Shown here: in pieces, positions 53,172 through 62,699 of the stretch
How the letters are laid out: each line of letters begins with the position of its first letter
Numbering within the stretch: position 1 is the stretch's first letter
Assembly (NCBI RefSeq): GCF_001425265.1
Contig: NZ_LMEC01000021.1
Location: 124,001 to 188,000 of the forward strand
Origin: Massilia sp. Root418
Lineage (GTDB): Bacteria; Pseudomonadota; Gammaproteobacteria; Burkholderiales; Burkholderiaceae_D
Direction: 5' to 3'
DNA: 64,000 nucleotides
Notes under the pieces: model-generated
Told to the model about the DNA's origin: nothing
Seen by the model: only the letters and a program-made list of their open reading frames with translations
Databases searched by the model: none
Translations under genes and position numbers: made by a program

Positions 53172-54209
53172 ATGGAAAAACGTTTTCAACCGTACAGCCG
53201 CCTGGCTGCGATCGTCTTCCTGGTGATCGGCTGCCTGGCGGTGCTGCGTCCCTTCCTGGCCGCGATCCTGTTCGCCGCCGCCATCACCATTTCCAGCTGG
53301 CCGCTCTACCTCATGCTGCTGCAGCGCTGCCGCCAGCGGCACACGCTGTCGGCCATCATCATGACCTTGTCGCTGATCCTGGTGATCATCCTGCCGCTGG
53401 CCCTGGTCACCTGGAACATTGCCGACAGCGCGCGCGAAGCCTACGAGCACCTGCGCACTGCGATTGACGAAGGCACCGTGGCGCCGCCGTCCTGGCTGCG
53501 CGAAGTGCCCATGGTGGGCGAGGCGGCGGACGCCTACGTGCGCAAGATCATCGGCAGCCGCGAGGAACTGGTGGCGCTGGCCAAGCGCTACATGGAGCCG
53601 GCGCGCCAGTTCCTGCTCGGCAGCGGCGTGGTGCTGGGCAGCGGCGTGGCGCAAGTGAGCCTGGCCGCCTTCGTCAGCTTCTTCCTGTACCGCGACGGCG
53701 CAGCCATCCTCGGCGCGCTGCGGGTGGGCATGGACAAGATCATGGGCGAGCACGCGGTGGAGGTGGCGGACACCGTCAGCCGCACCGTGCGCGGCGTGAT
53801 GTACGGCCTGCTGGGCACAGCGCTGGCGCAGGCCGCCGTGGCCTGCATCGGCTTCCTGATCGCCGGGGTGCCGGCCGTGGCGCTGCTGTCGGTGGCCACG
53901 TTCCTGTTCTCGCTGGTGCCGGTGGGCCCGCCGCTGATCTGGGGCGGCGCGGCGCTCTGGCTGTTCAACCAGGGCAGCACCGGCTGGGGCATCTTCATGC
54001 TGGTGTGGGGCGTGTTCGTGATCAGCGGGGTGGACAACGTGGTCAAGCCCATGATCATCAGCCGCGGTTCCAGCCTGCCGTTCCTGCTGGTGCTGCTGGG
54101 CGTGATGGGCGGCGTGCTGGCCTTCGGCTTTGTCGGCCTGTTCATCGGCCCGACCCTGCTGGCGGTGGCGCTGGGCCTGCTGCGCAACTGGACCGGGAAG
54201 CCCGCCTGA
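53172..54209 (+). CDS. AI-2E family transporter
   Basis: A 345-residue membrane protein with about eight helices. It has the PerM/AI-2E layout: an N-terminal pair (LAAIVFLVIGCLAVLRPFLA, LFAAAITISSWPLYLML), a middle helical region, and a conserved C-terminal block (VPVGPPLIWGGAALWLF, DNVVKPMIISRGSSLPFLLV). Some members move AI-2, others sodium or unknown solutes. The TGA stop overlaps the ATG of the following GGDEF/EAL gene (TGATG), so the two are translated together, though no functional link is known. Confidence 0.88.
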   Translation: MEKRFQPYSRLAAIVFLVIGCLAVLRPFLAAILFAAAITISSWPLYLMLLQRCRQRHTLSAIIMTLSLILVIILPLALVTWNIADSAREAYEHLRTAIDEGTVAPPSWLREVPMVGEAADAYVRKIIGSREELVALAKRYMEPARQFLLGSGVVLGSGVAQVSLAAFVSFFLYRDGAAILGALRVGMDKIMGEHAVEVADTVSRTVRGVMYGLLGTALAQAAVACIGFLIAGVPAVALLSVATFLFSLVPVGPPLIWGGAALWLFNQGSTGWGIFMLVWGVFVISGVDNVVKPMIISRGSSLPFLLVLLGVMGGVLAFGFVGLFIGPTLLAVALGLLRNWTGKPA

Positions 54210-55945
54210 TGCGCACCCTGCGGCGCAAGGACACGGCAACGCTGCTGGCCGAATGCGAGGCGCGCTACAGGGCGCTGATGGAGCTGGTGCCCGACGCGGT
54301 GTGGATCCACAGCGGCGGGCGCATCGTGGCGCTGAACGGCGCCGCGCAGCGCCTGTTCGGCGCCGACTCGGCCGCCGTCCTGCTGGGCAGCGAGGCGGAC
54401 GCGCGCGTGCCGCCCGGCTGCCGCGCCCAGCTGGAGCAGGGCCTGTACGGCGACCTGGCGCTGGCCCAGCTGCAGCCGCGCCGCGCGGTGCAGCTGCTGC
54501 GGTTGGACGGCGCGGCGGTGGACGTGGAGTACTTCGGCTGCCGCCTGTGGTTCGAGCATGGCGAGGCGGTGATGTGCGTGGCGCGCGACCCGGGCGAACG
54601 GCGCCATGGCACGCACGACGCGCTGACCGGCTTGCCGAACCGCGCGCTGTTCCTGGACCGCCTGGCGCACGCCATCCGGCGCGCCGAGCGCCGCAAGGAG
54701 CGCCTGGCCGTGGTGTTCCTGAACCTGGACAAATTCAAGCAGGTCAACGACACGCTGGGCCACGCCGCCGGCGACGAGCTGCTGCGCCTGGTGGCCGCCA
54801 CCCTGCGCGGCAGCGTGCGCGACTTCGACACCGTGGCGCGCCTGGCCGGCGACGAGTTCGTGCTGCTGCTCGACAGCCCGCTGGCCGGCATCACGCCCGG
54901 CATGATCGCCGAGCGCATCGGCGAGCAGCTGGCGCGCCCGGTCCTGCTGGCCGGCCAGGAGCACGTGATCACCGGCAGCATGGGCCTGAGCCTGTATCCG
55001 GACGACGGCACCCAGGCCGAGAGCCTGCTGCGCCAGGCCGACATCGCCATGTGCCGCGCCAAGGAGGCCGGCCGCAACGGCTTCCAGTTCTTCACGCCGG
55101 AAATGCAGCAGCGCGTCGATGCGCGCGTGACGCTGGAGCAGGGCCTGATGCGCGCCCTGCAGCGCGACGAATTCGTGCTGCACTACCAGCCGCAGGTGGA
55201 CCTGGCCAGCGGCAAGGTGATCGGCCTGGAAGCGCTGCTGCGCTGGCAGTCGCCGGATCTGGGGCTGGTGCCCCCGCTGCAGTTCATCCCGGTGGCCGAG
55301 GAAAGCAATCTGATTGTGGCCATCGGCAGCTGGGTGCTGGACAAGGTATGCGCCACGCTGCGCGCCTGGATCGACGCCGGCGTACCGGTGGTGCCGGTGG
55401 CCGTGAACGTGGCCGCCGCGCAGTTCGCGCAGCAGGACATGGAAGCCATGGTGCGCGAAACGCTGCAGCGCCACGCGCTGGAGCCCGGCCTGATCGAACT
55501 GGAACTGACGGAGAGCATCCCGCTGGTGGATCCGGAAGCCTCGATCGCGCTGATGCACCGCCTGAAGGCAATCGGCATCACCATGTCGATCGACGACTTC
55601 GGCACCGGCTATTCCAACCTGAGCTACCTGAAGCGCTTCCCGGTGGACAAGCTGAAGATCGACCAGTCCTTCACGCGCGGCGTGGCCAGCGATCCGGAGG
55701 ACCGTTCCATCGTGACGGCGGTGATCAGACTGGCGCACAGCCTGGGCTTGCGCGCCATTGCGGAAGGGGTGGAGACGGAGCGCCAGGTGCGGCTGCTGGC
55801 GCGCCAGGGCTGCGACGAGATCCAGGGCTACTACTTCAGCCGTCCCCTCGCGGAAGACGGCATCGTGGCCATGCTGCGCAGCGGCGCCGCGCTGGAGCTG
55901 CCGCCGGGCGGCATCGGCGGGCAGCACGTGCGCATGGCCGGTTAG
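54209..55945 (+). CDS. Cytoplasmic PAS-GGDEF-EAL protein
   Basis: A 578-residue protein with a PAS domain (CEARYRALMELVPDAVWIHS, to about 130), a GGDEF domain and an EAL domain. The GGDEF signature reads AGDEF (213-217), a variant that is often still active, and the EAL is intact (Glu341-Ala-Leu in VIGLEALLRWQ) with SIDDFGTGYSNLSYLKRFP and EGVETERQVRLL. With no membrane helix it is a cytosolic c-di-GMP phosphodiesterase or dual enzyme. It starts inside the stop of the AI-2E gene and shares a 4-bp end with the convergent CorC-type gene. Confidence 0.92.
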   Translation: MRTLRRKDTATLLAECEARYRALMELVPDAVWIHSGGRIVALNGAAQRLFGADSAAVLLGSEADARVPPGCRAQLEQGLYGDLALAQLQPRRAVQLLRLDGAAVDVEYFGCRLWFEHGEAVMCVARDPGERRHGTHDALTGLPNRALFLDRLAHAIRRAERRKERLAVVFLNLDKFKQVNDTLGHAAGDELLRLVAATLRGSVRDFDTVARLAGDEFVLLLDSPLAGITPGMIAERIGEQLARPVLLAGQEHVITGSMGLSLYPDDGTQAESLLRQADIAMCRAKEAGRNGFQFFTPEMQQRVDARVTLEQGLMRALQRDEFVLHYQPQVDLASGKVIGLEALLRWQSPDLGLVPPLQFIPVAEESNLIVAIGSWVLDKVCATLRAWIDAGVPVVPVAVNVAAAQFAQQDMEAMVRETLQRHALEPGLIELELTESIPLVDPEASIALMHRLKAIGITMSIDDFGTGYSNLSYLKRFPVDKLKIDQSFTRGVASDPEDRSIVTAVIRLAHSLGLRAIAEGVETERQVRLLARQGCDEIQGYYFSRPLAEDGIVAMLRSGAALELPPGGIGGQHVRMAG

Positions 55946-57282
55946 TCCTGGTCGTCGGACTCGCTATGGCGGGGCTGGCGCGGGATTACCTTCACCAGCA
56001 GGATGCGCGGGCCGGTCATTTTCTTGACCACGATGTCGAAGCCGTTGAACTCCACGCGCTGTCCCTGTTTCGGAATGTCGCCCAGTTTCAGCATCACCAT
56101 GCCGCCTACCGACTCGATGTCCTCCAGGCCCATTTCCTCGTTCTCGATATCCAGTCCCAGCGCGCGTTCCAGCGACACGATCGGCAGGCTGGCCTTGCCC
56201 ACCAGGGCGCCGTCGGGCTGCTTGAGCCAGTCGTTTTCGTTGAGGCGGAATTCGTCGTGGATCTCGCCCACCATGGCGCCCAGCAGGTTGTCCAGCGTGA
56301 GGAAGCCCACCGGGCGCTTGCCCTTTTCGCCGATCAGCGCGAAGTGCGGCGCACCGTCCTTGAAGCGGCGGAACAGTTCCAGCGCAGGGGTGCGCGCCGA
56401 ATAGGTTTCCACCGGGCGCAGGAAGGGCATCATGGAGGTGATGGCCTTGCCGGACTGCTCGGCGAAGAACAGGTCCTTCAGGTGCACCATGCCGAGCACG
56501 GTCTCGCCGTCCGCGTCGTAGTAGGGGTAGCGGCTGAAGCGGTTGCGCACCACGGTTTGCAGGTTTTCCTCCAGCGACTTGGCGGCGTGCAGCGCAATCA
56601 CTTCATGGATCGGGCGCATCAGGTCCGACACCGACAGCTGGCTGAAATCGAGCGAGTGCGCCAGGATGTTGCGTTCGTCCTTGTTGAACTTCTCGCCGGG
56701 CTGGCTGGTGCGCAGGATCAGCTTCAGTTCCTCGGTGGAGTAGTGCGAATCGCCATGGCCGGCGCCGGACAGGCCGGCCAGGCGCAGCACCATGTTGGCG
56801 CTGGCGTTCAGCACCCAGATGGCGGGGTACATGGCCCAGTAGAAGCCGTACAGCGGGATGGCGCTCCACAGGCCCACCGCTTCGGGCAGGCGGATGGCCA
56901 GCGACTTCGGGGCCAGTTCGCCCACCACGATGTGAAGGAAGGAGATGGTGACGAAGGCAAAGATGAAGGAGACGCCGTGGATCAGTTGCTGGGACGTGAC
57001 GCCGAGGATACCGAACACCGGTTCCAGCAGCGAGGCGAAAGCCGGTTCGCCGACCCAGCCCAGGCCCAGCGATGCGAGGGTGATGCCCAGCTGGCAGGCC
57101 GACAAATACGCATCGAGTTCACCGTGGACCTTGGCCAGGATGCGGCCGCGCAGGCCTTGCGTCTTGGCGATGGCGCGCACGCGGGTGCGGCGCAAGGTGA
57201 CGATGCCGAATTCGGCGGCAACAAAGAAACCGTTCAGCGCTACCAGGAATAGCGCCAGCAGGACCAGCAGTAAATTAGCCAT
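55942..57282 (-). CDS. HlyC/CorC family protein (CNNM-CBS)
   Basis: A 446-residue membrane protein: an N-terminal CNNM/DUF21 domain of three to four helices (LLLVLLALFLVALNGFFVAAEF, then GITLASLGLGWVGEPAF), a tandem CBS pair (TVVRNRFSRYPYYDADGETVL and FALIGEKGKRPVGFLTLDNLL), and a CorC transporter-associated domain (SVGGMVMLKLGDIPKQGQRV). Relatives affect magnesium or cobalt efflux and some are called hemolysin C, a name without firm function. It converges on the GGDEF/EAL gene (4-bp overlap) and is the last gene before the export operon. Confidence 0.9.
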   Translation of the reverse strand: MANLLLVLLALFLVALNGFFVAAEFGIVTLRRTRVRAIAKTQGLRGRILAKVHGELDAYLSACQLGITLASLGLGWVGEPAFASLLEPVFGILGVTSQQLIHGVSFIFAFVTISFLHIVVGELAPKSLAIRLPEAVGLWSAIPLYGFYWAMYPAIWVLNASANMVLRLAGLSGAGHGDSHYSTEELKLILRTSQPGEKFNKDERNILAHSLDFSQLSVSDLMRPIHEVIALHAAKSLEENLQTVVRNRFSRYPYYDADGETVLGMVHLKDLFFAEQSGKAITSMMPFLRPVETYSARTPALELFRRFKDGAPHFALIGEKGKRPVGFLTLDNLLGAMVGEIHDEFRLNENDWLKQPDGALVGKASLPIVSLERALGLDIENEEMGLEDIESVGGMVMLKLGDIPKQGQRVEFNGFDIVVKKMTGPRILLVKVIPRQPRHSESDDQD

Positions 57283-57368
57283 ATAAATCGCTTGCGCGAC
57301 CGTAGTTGAAACCTACATCTTATCCGACGCGGGCGATGCGGGCGCAAAATTGCCTTCTGGCTATGGAT

Positions 57369-58499
57369 TCAGGCGAGGCGGTTGCGGAACAGCCAAGCCG
57401 CCAGCGGCAGCGTCAGGGCGGCGATCAGCAGCATGGGCAGCAGGTCCAGCGCCACCACGCGCAAGCCCACGCCTTCCAGGTAGACGCGCTGCACCAGGTC
57501 GATGGCGAAGCGCAGCGGATTGGCCAGGGTGAGCGTTTGCAGCAGCGGCGGCATGTTGCGCACCGGCGTGGTGAGGCCGGACAGCAGCATCATGGGCATG
57601 ATGAGGACAAAGGTGTACAGCATGGCTTGCTGCATATTGAGCGACACCGCCGATATCGACAGCCCGATGCCGACGCAGGCCAGCGTGAACAGGGCCAGTC
57701 CGGCGTACAGCGTGAGCAGCGACCCGGCCAGCGGCACCTTGAACCACAGCGCCGTCACTAGCAGGATGATGGTCGATTGCGCCAGCCCGATCAGCACCGG
57801 CGCGAGCGCCTTGCCGGCCAGGATCTCCAGCGGCGACATGGGCGTGACCAGCAGCTGGTCGAAGCTGCCCTGTTCGCGCTCGCGCGCCACCGACAGGGCG
57901 GACAGCAGCAGCGTTTGCAGCATGCTCAGCGCCGCCACCATCCCGGGCAGCATGTACCAGCGCGTTTCCAGGTTCGGGCTATACCAGGCGCGCGCCTCCA
58001 CCGTGAGCGCCGGGCCGCTGCCGCCGTGGCGCCGCGCCCAGTCCTGGTTGTAGGCGGCAGCCACCTGTCCCACGAAGCCGGCGGCCGATCCTGCCGTGTT
58101 GGAGTTGCGCCCGTCCAGTATCAGCTGCACCGGCGCGCGCTCGCCGGCGTAGAGCTGCTGCTCGAAGCGGGGGCCGATGTGCACGGCCAGCATGGCTTGC
58201 TGCGTTTCGATGGTGCGGGCCATGGCTTCCTGGCTGTGCAGCGTGGCCACGCGGCGCAGCACGCCGCTGCCTTCCAGCCTGGCGACCAGTTCGGCCGAGG
58301 CGGCGCTGCGGCTCTGGTCCAGCAGCACGTAGGGCGCATCGGTGAGGTCGAAGGTAGCGGCGTAGCCGAACAGCATGCTTTGCACCAGGGCCGGTACGAA
58401 CAGGATGGCGCGCGTTTTCGGATCCTTGACCACGGCCAGGAACTCCTTGCGGCACAGATTGGCGATGCGGCGCAGCGACGCCATGAAGCTTGCGGACAT
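57369..58499 (-). CDS. ybhR: ABC-2 type permease (YbhR-like)
   Basis: A 376-residue permease with an N-terminal helix (LFVPALVQSMLFGYAATF), a large extracytoplasmic loop of about 130 residues and five C-terminal helices (MLPGMVAALSMLQTLLLSAL, TLACVGIGLSISAVSL and others). The ABC2 signature VAREREQGSFDQLLVTPMSP is clear. It is the last of four co-directional genes; it starts 7 bp after the end of the ybhS-like gene. By order and similarity it matches YbhR of the E. coli YbhGFSR exporter. Confidence 0.88.
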   Translation of the reverse strand: MSASFMASLRRIANLCRKEFLAVVKDPKTRAILFVPALVQSMLFGYAATFDLTDAPYVLLDQSRSAASAELVARLEGSGVLRRVATLHSQEAMARTIETQQAMLAVHIGPRFEQQLYAGERAPVQLILDGRNSNTAGSAAGFVGQVAAAYNQDWARRHGGSGPALTVEARAWYSPNLETRWYMLPGMVAALSMLQTLLLSALSVAREREQGSFDQLLVTPMSPLEILAGKALAPVLIGLAQSTIILLVTALWFKVPLAGSLLTLYAGLALFTLACVGIGLSISAVSLNMQQAMLYTFVLIMPMMLLSGLTTPVRNMPPLLQTLTLANPLRFAIDLVQRVYLEGVGLRVVALDLLPMLLIAALTLPLAAWLFRNRLA

Positions 58500-58506
58500 G
58501 ATGGCC

Positions 58507-59745
58507 TCAGTCGAGTTTTTTGCGGGTGACGGCGCGCGCCACGCCCAGCAGCAGCACAGCGTAGGCGGCCAGGATGGCGCAGTTCTTGAAAATCAGCGGC
58601 CACACGTTCCCGGCCAGGAACAGTGTCTTGATCAGTTCCATGAAGTAGGTGGCCGGCAGGGCGTTGCCCACGTACTGGATGGCGCGCGGCACGCTGCGCA
58701 GGTCGAACAGGAAGCCGGATAGCATCAGCGAGGGCATGAAGCTGCTCAGCAGCGCGACCTGGCTGGCCAGGAACTGGTTGCGCGTGACGGAGGAGATCAC
58801 CAGGCCCAGGCCAACCGCCACGAACAGGTAGAGCATGGATGCCAGCACCAGGATGGCCAGCGAACCTTGCATCGGCACGTGGAACAGGAAGCGCGCGGCC
58901 AGCAGGCAAAGCGCCAGGCCCGCCATGCCGACAGTGAAGTAGGGGATGATCTTGGCCAGCAGGATCTCGGCCGGGCGCACCGGCGTGACGAACAGCGCTT
59001 CCAGCGTGCCGCGCTCCCATTCGCGCGCCATCACCAGCGCGGTGAGGAAGGCGCCCACCAGCGTCATGATGAGGACGATCAGTCCTGGCACCAGGTACCA
59101 GGTGCTGGTGTTGGCGGCGTTGTACCACATGCGCTGCTCGATGGCGACCGTGCCGGCGGCCGGCGTCCCCGCCGCTGCTGCCGTTGTTGCCGCTGCCCCT
59201 GCGGCGCGGCCTTGGCGGTCGGCCTGGATGGCGCTCCACTGCGCCAGTGCGCCGCTGGTGTATTGCAGGATGATGGCGGCACGGTTGGCGTCGGTGCCGT
59301 GCACCAGCACCTGCACGCGCGCGCCGCCCTGCGCCAGGCGGCGCGAGAAGTCGGCGGGAATGCGCACAATGCCGTCCACGCGGCGCTCGGTCATCAGCTG
59401 TTCGGCTTCGTGCATGGAGCCCAGCAGGACCGGCGCGATGGCCGTGCTGTGCAGCAGGCCGGCCACGGCGTCGGCGGCGGTAGGGGAGGCGTCTTCCATC
59501 ACGACCGCCACAGGCGCATTCTTCACGTCCAGCGACAGGCCGTAGCCGAAAATCAGGATCAGCACGATGGGCAGGGCGATGCCGATGGCGAGGTTGCTGG
59601 CGTCGCGCACCAGCTGGCGGAACTCCTTGCGCACCAGCGCGCGCAGCCTGGCCGCGCTGGCGCTGGCGCTGGCGCTGCCGCTGCCGTTAGCGCCGGCGCT
59701 CGTGCTTGCGTCCGCGGCCGGGGGCGCGTCCTTGTGCGGCGTCAT
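58507..59745 (-). CDS. ybhS: ABC-2 type permease (YbhS-like)
   Basis: A 412-residue permease, paired with the one downstream. The first 35 residues are low in complexity (GANGSGSASASASA, from a short tandem repeat). Then comes helix 1 (NLAIGIALPIVLILIFGYGL), a large loop, and the ABC2 signature ALVMAREWERGTLEALFVTP with five more helices. The loop holds an Ala-rich stretch near 210-225. ATG 59745 overlaps the end of the ATPase gene (ATGA), so the two are coupled. It corresponds to YbhS. Confidence 0.88.
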   Translation of the reverse strand: MTPHKDAPPAADASTSAGANGSGSASASASAARLRALVRKEFRQLVRDASNLAIGIALPIVLILIFGYGLSLDVKNAPVAVVMEDASPTAADAVAGLLHSTAIAPVLLGSMHEAEQLMTERRVDGIVRIPADFSRRLAQGGARVQVLVHGTDANRAAIILQYTSGALAQWSAIQADRQGRAAGAAATTAAAAGTPAAGTVAIEQRMWYNAANTSTWYLVPGLIVLIMTLVGAFLTALVMAREWERGTLEALFVTPVRPAEILLAKIIPYFTVGMAGLALCLLAARFLFHVPMQGSLAILVLASMLYLFVAVGLGLVISSVTRNQFLASQVALLSSFMPSLMLSGFLFDLRSVPRAIQYVGNALPATYFMELIKTLFLAGNVWPLIFKNCAILAAYAVLLLGVARAVTRKKLD

Positions 59746-61622
59746 GGCTGGCCTCCCTGCCGGTTGCGCTCCACGATGCCGATGAAAGCCTGCTCCATGC
59801 CCGCCGCGCCGCCGGCCTGTTCGCGCACCTGCTGCGGCGTGCCGATGGCGAGCAGCTTGCCGGCATCCTGGATGACGATGCGGTCGCAGTACTCGGCCTC
59901 CTCCATGAAGTGGGTGGTGATGACCACCGTGACCCCGGCCGCTGCCAGCGCCGTGATGCGGCGCCAGAACTCGCGCCGCGCCAGCGGATCGGCGCCGCTG
60001 GTAGGCTCGTCCAGGAACAGGATCTCCGGCGAGTGCAGCAGGCCGACCGCCATCGCCAGCCGCTGCCTGAAGCCGCCCGGGAGCTGGCCGCTGGCCATGT
60101 CCTCCTGGCCGGCGAGCTGGAACTGCGCCAGCACTTCGCCGGTGCGAAGGCGCAGGCGTTCGCCGTGCAGGCCGTAGGCTTCGCCGAAGAACTTCAGGTT
60201 CTCCGCCACAGTGAGGTTGCCGTACAGGGAGAACTTCTGGGCCACGTAGCCAACTTTGCGGCGCGCCGCGGCGCGCGCGTGGCGCAGGTTCACGCCGGCC
60301 ACCTGCAGGAAGCCGCTGCTGGCGGGCAGAAGGCCGCACAGCATACGGAAGGTGGTGGTCTTGCCCGCGCCGTTGGGGCCGAGCAGGCCGAAGATTTCAC
60401 CGCGCGCCACGCTGAAGCTGGTGCTGGAGACGGCCGTGAAATCGCCGAACTTGCGCACCAGGTCGCGCACTTCGATGACGGCGCCGTCGGCCGCTGGCGA
60501 GCCATCGCCGATTGCGGGAGCGGTGTTGACGGATGCCGCGTTGACGGACGCTGCGTTGACGGATGCTGTGCTGCCGGCTGGCCCGGCGCCCGCCGGGAGC
60601 AGTCCGCCGCCGTTTTGGCTGGCCGTGTCGCCGCCGGTCTGCTGGCGCAGCATCAGCATGAAACCATCTTCAAGCCTGGCCTCGGCGGGGACGGTGGCCG
60701 CACCGTCGAGCAAGCCAGCCAACGCTTGCGGCGCGGCATCCCTGCGCGCGATGTATCGCACCTTGCCGCCTTCCGGCACAGCGTCCACGACGCTCTCGCC
60801 GGCATCCAGCAGCCTGGCCTGCAGTGCGCGGGCCGACATGCCGGCCGGCGGCGTGGCCATGTGGCACAGGCCGTGCGCGCCGCTGCGGATGGACTCCGGC
60901 GTGCCCGATGCCAGTACCCGTCCCTCGTGCAGCACGCACACATGCGCGCAGCGCTCCGCCTCGTCCAGATAGGAAGTGCTGACCACCACCGTCAGCCCCT
61001 GCTCGTCCACCAGTTGCTGCACAATGGACCACAGTTCGCGCCGCGACAGTGGGTCCACGCCCGCCGTGGGCTCGTCCAGCAGCAACAGCTCGGGCGAGCG
61101 CACCAGCGTGCAGGCCAGGCCCAGTTTCTGCTTCATGCCGCCGGAGAGCTGGCCCGCCAGGCGGCTTGTAAAGCGCTGCAGGTCGGTCATGCGCAGCAGC
61201 CGCTCGAAGCGCGCGCGCCGCACAGCCGCCGGTACGCCATGCAGGTCCGCGTACAGGTCCAGGTTCTCCTGCACGCTCAAGTCCTCATACAGGCCAAAGC
61301 GCTGCGGCAGGTAGCTGATGCGGTCCTGCACCCGCTGCGGCTGGCGCGCCACGTCGATGCCGAGCACTTCCAGTTGGCCGGCGCTGGGCGCCATCAGCCC
61401 GGCGGCCAGCCGCAGCAGCGTGGTCTTGCCCGCGCCGTCCGGTCCCACCAGCGCCGTCAGGGCGCCGGCCGGTACCGCAAGCGACACGCCGCGCAGCGCC
61501 TCCACCGTGCGCCGGGTTTCCTTGACGAGGAAGCGCTTGTGCAAGCCCGTCCCTGACATGGCGGGACCGCGCGCGCCGGGCACCCCGGGCGCTGCAGCGG
61601 GAGGCGCCGCGCGGGTATTCAT
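59742..61622 (-). CDS. ybhF: Fused double ABC ATPase (YbhF-like)
   Basis: A 626-residue protein of two ABC ATPase domains. The first has Walker A VGPDGAGKTTLL (near 60), signature LSGGMKQKLGLA and Walker B LLLLDEPTAGVDPL. The second has Walker A LGPNGAGKTTTF (near 414), signature LPGGFRQRLAMA with Pro in place of the first Ser, and ILFLDEPTSGADPL. A linker near 350-367 has three Asn-Ala-Ala-Ser-Val-like units from a 15-bp repeat. It energises the YbhS/YbhR permease pair. The ATG overlaps the ybhG-like stop; a Met at residue 22 is an alternative start. Confidence 0.9.
   Translation of the reverse strand: MNTRAAPPAAAPGVPGARGPAMSGTGLHKRFLVKETRRTVEALRGVSLAVPAGALTALVGPDGAGKTTLLRLAAGLMAPSAGQLEVLGIDVARQPQRVQDRISYLPQRFGLYEDLSVQENLDLYADLHGVPAAVRRARFERLLRMTDLQRFTSRLAGQLSGGMKQKLGLACTLVRSPELLLLDEPTAGVDPLSRRELWSIVQQLVDEQGLTVVVSTSYLDEAERCAHVCVLHEGRVLASGTPESIRSGAHGLCHMATPPAGMSARALQARLLDAGESVVDAVPEGGKVRYIARRDAAPQALAGLLDGAATVPAEARLEDGFMLMLRQQTGGDTASQNGGGLLPAGAGPAGSTASVNAASVNAASVNTAPAIGDGSPAADGAVIEVRDLVRKFGDFTAVSSTSFSVARGEIFGLLGPNGAGKTTTFRMLCGLLPASSGFLQVAGVNLRHARAAARRKVGYVAQKFSLYGNLTVAENLKFFGEAYGLHGERLRLRTGEVLAQFQLAGQEDMASGQLPGGFRQRLAMAVGLLHSPEILFLDEPTSGADPLARREFWRRITALAAAGVTVVITTHFMEEAEYCDRIVIQDAGKLLAIGTPQQVREQAGGAAGMEQAFIGIVERNRQGGQP
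60525..60569 (-). repeat. 15-bp tandem repeat in the ybhF-like linker
   Basis: Three units of GTTGACGGATGCCGC, with small changes, encode repeats of five residues in the linker between the two ATPase domains. In-frame length change would vary the linker without shifting the frame. Confidence 0.85.
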
Positions 61623-62644
61623 CTCTGAGCCTGCGCGGCAGGGCGCGCGATCCGCACCGTGGCGGGCATGCCCAGGCGCAGGCGGTCGTCCTTGTCCTCC
61701 GCCAGTATCCGCACTTCATATACCAGGCTGGTACGCAGGTCCTCGGTCTGCACGGTCTTCGGCGTGAATTCGGCCACCGAGGAGATGTAGCCCACCTTGC
61801 CCGCAATTGCCTGGCCAGGCAGGCTGTCGATGGCGATGCTGGCGGCCATGCCGGGCTGCACCAGCCCGAGTTCCGTCTCGCGCACATACGCCCGCACCCA
61901 TTTGGGGTCCGTGATGGCCAGGGTGTACACCGGCCGCTGCGGCGAGGCCATGTCGCCCGCTTCCATCAGGCGCGCACGCACCACGGAGGCGATGGGCGCG
62001 CGCAGTTCCGCGTCCGCCAGCTGCTGCGCCAGCACGGCTGTTTGCGCCTGCGCCGCTGCCAGCTGCGCTTCGGCCTGCGCGATGTCCTCCTTGCGCGCGC
62101 CGGCCTGCACCAGCTCCTGCGCCTTGCGCGCACCTTCCAGCCGCGCCTGCGCAGCCTTGCTGCGCGCGGCCGCGTTGTCCACATCCTGCAGGCTCACGGC
62201 GCGCCCGACTGGGCCTTGCGCCAGCCCTTGCAGGCGGACCAGGCTCTTGGCCGCCAGGTCCGCCTCGGCCTGCGCCTCGGCCGTCTGCGCGCGCGCCTGG
62301 CTCACTTCCTGCGGCCGGCTGCCGGCGCGCAGCCGGGCCAGCGTCTGTTCCAGGGCGCCGGCCCGCGCGCGCGACTCGGCGATGCGCAGTGCCAGCGTGG
62401 TGGTGTCCAGCTTGCCCAGCACCTGGCCCGGGCGCACGCGGTCGCCTTCCTGCACCGACAGGCTGGCAATGCGCTCGCTGCCGTTGAACGCCAGCGACAC
62501 CTGGCGCAGGTCCACGTTCCCGTACAGTAGCAGCCCCTCGGCGGCAGGGGGACGCATGGCGTACCACGCCGCCGCAGCAACAGCAGCCAGCACCAGCACC
62601 AGCACCAGCACCAGCACTGTGGCGATAATGATTTTCTTGTTCAT
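61619..62644 (-). CDS. ybhG: HlyD-family membrane fusion protein (YbhG-like)
   Basis: A 341-residue periplasmic adaptor anchored by one helix; the anchor holds a Val-Leu repeat from four CACCAG units at 62591-62614. It has the split biotinyl-lipoyl motif (LLLYGNVDLRQVSL and RPGQVLGKLDTTTLALRIAE), a long coiled coil rich in Ala, Gln and Arg (near 90-195) and a beta-barrel (DPKWVRAYVRETELG and EFTPKTVQTEDLRTSLVYEV). The matches to E. coli YbhG are strong along the length. ATG 62644 has GGAGGG seven bases before it. It is divergent from the cecR-like gene over 90 bp. Confidence 0.9.
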   Translation of the reverse strand: MNKKIIIATVLVLVLVLVLAAVAAAAWYAMRPPAAEGLLLYGNVDLRQVSLAFNGSERIASLSVQEGDRVRPGQVLGKLDTTTLALRIAESRARAGALEQTLARLRAGSRPQEVSQARAQTAEAQAEADLAAKSLVRLQGLAQGPVGRAVSLQDVDNAAARSKAAQARLEGARKAQELVQAGARKEDIAQAEAQLAAAQAQTAVLAQQLADAELRAPIASVVRARLMEAGDMASPQRPVYTLAITDPKWVRAYVRETELGLVQPGMAASIAIDSLPGQAIAGKVGYISSVAEFTPKTVQTEDLRTSLVYEVRILAEDKDDRLRLGMPATVRIARPAAQAQR

Positions 62645-62683
62645 GTTGCAGCCCTCCGGCGCCAAGTATGCGAGAATTCTACA

Positions 62684-62699
62684 TCAAATTTAAATTTGA
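62684..62699. promoter_or_regulatory. Palindromic operator between cecR-like and ybhG-like genes
   Basis: The 16-bp sequence TCAAATTTAAATTTGA is a perfect palindrome, followed by a second imperfect TTTGAATT/AATGAATT stretch. It lies 40 bp upstream of the adaptor gene and 36 bp before the regulator gene, where a TetR dimer could block both promoters. Confidence 0.6.

Noticed and set aside
54845..54859. AGDEF in the second GGDEF/EAL protein as proof of a dead cyclase
   Set aside because: The first Gly is often replaced by Ala or Ser in active cyclases, so activity cannot be excluded.
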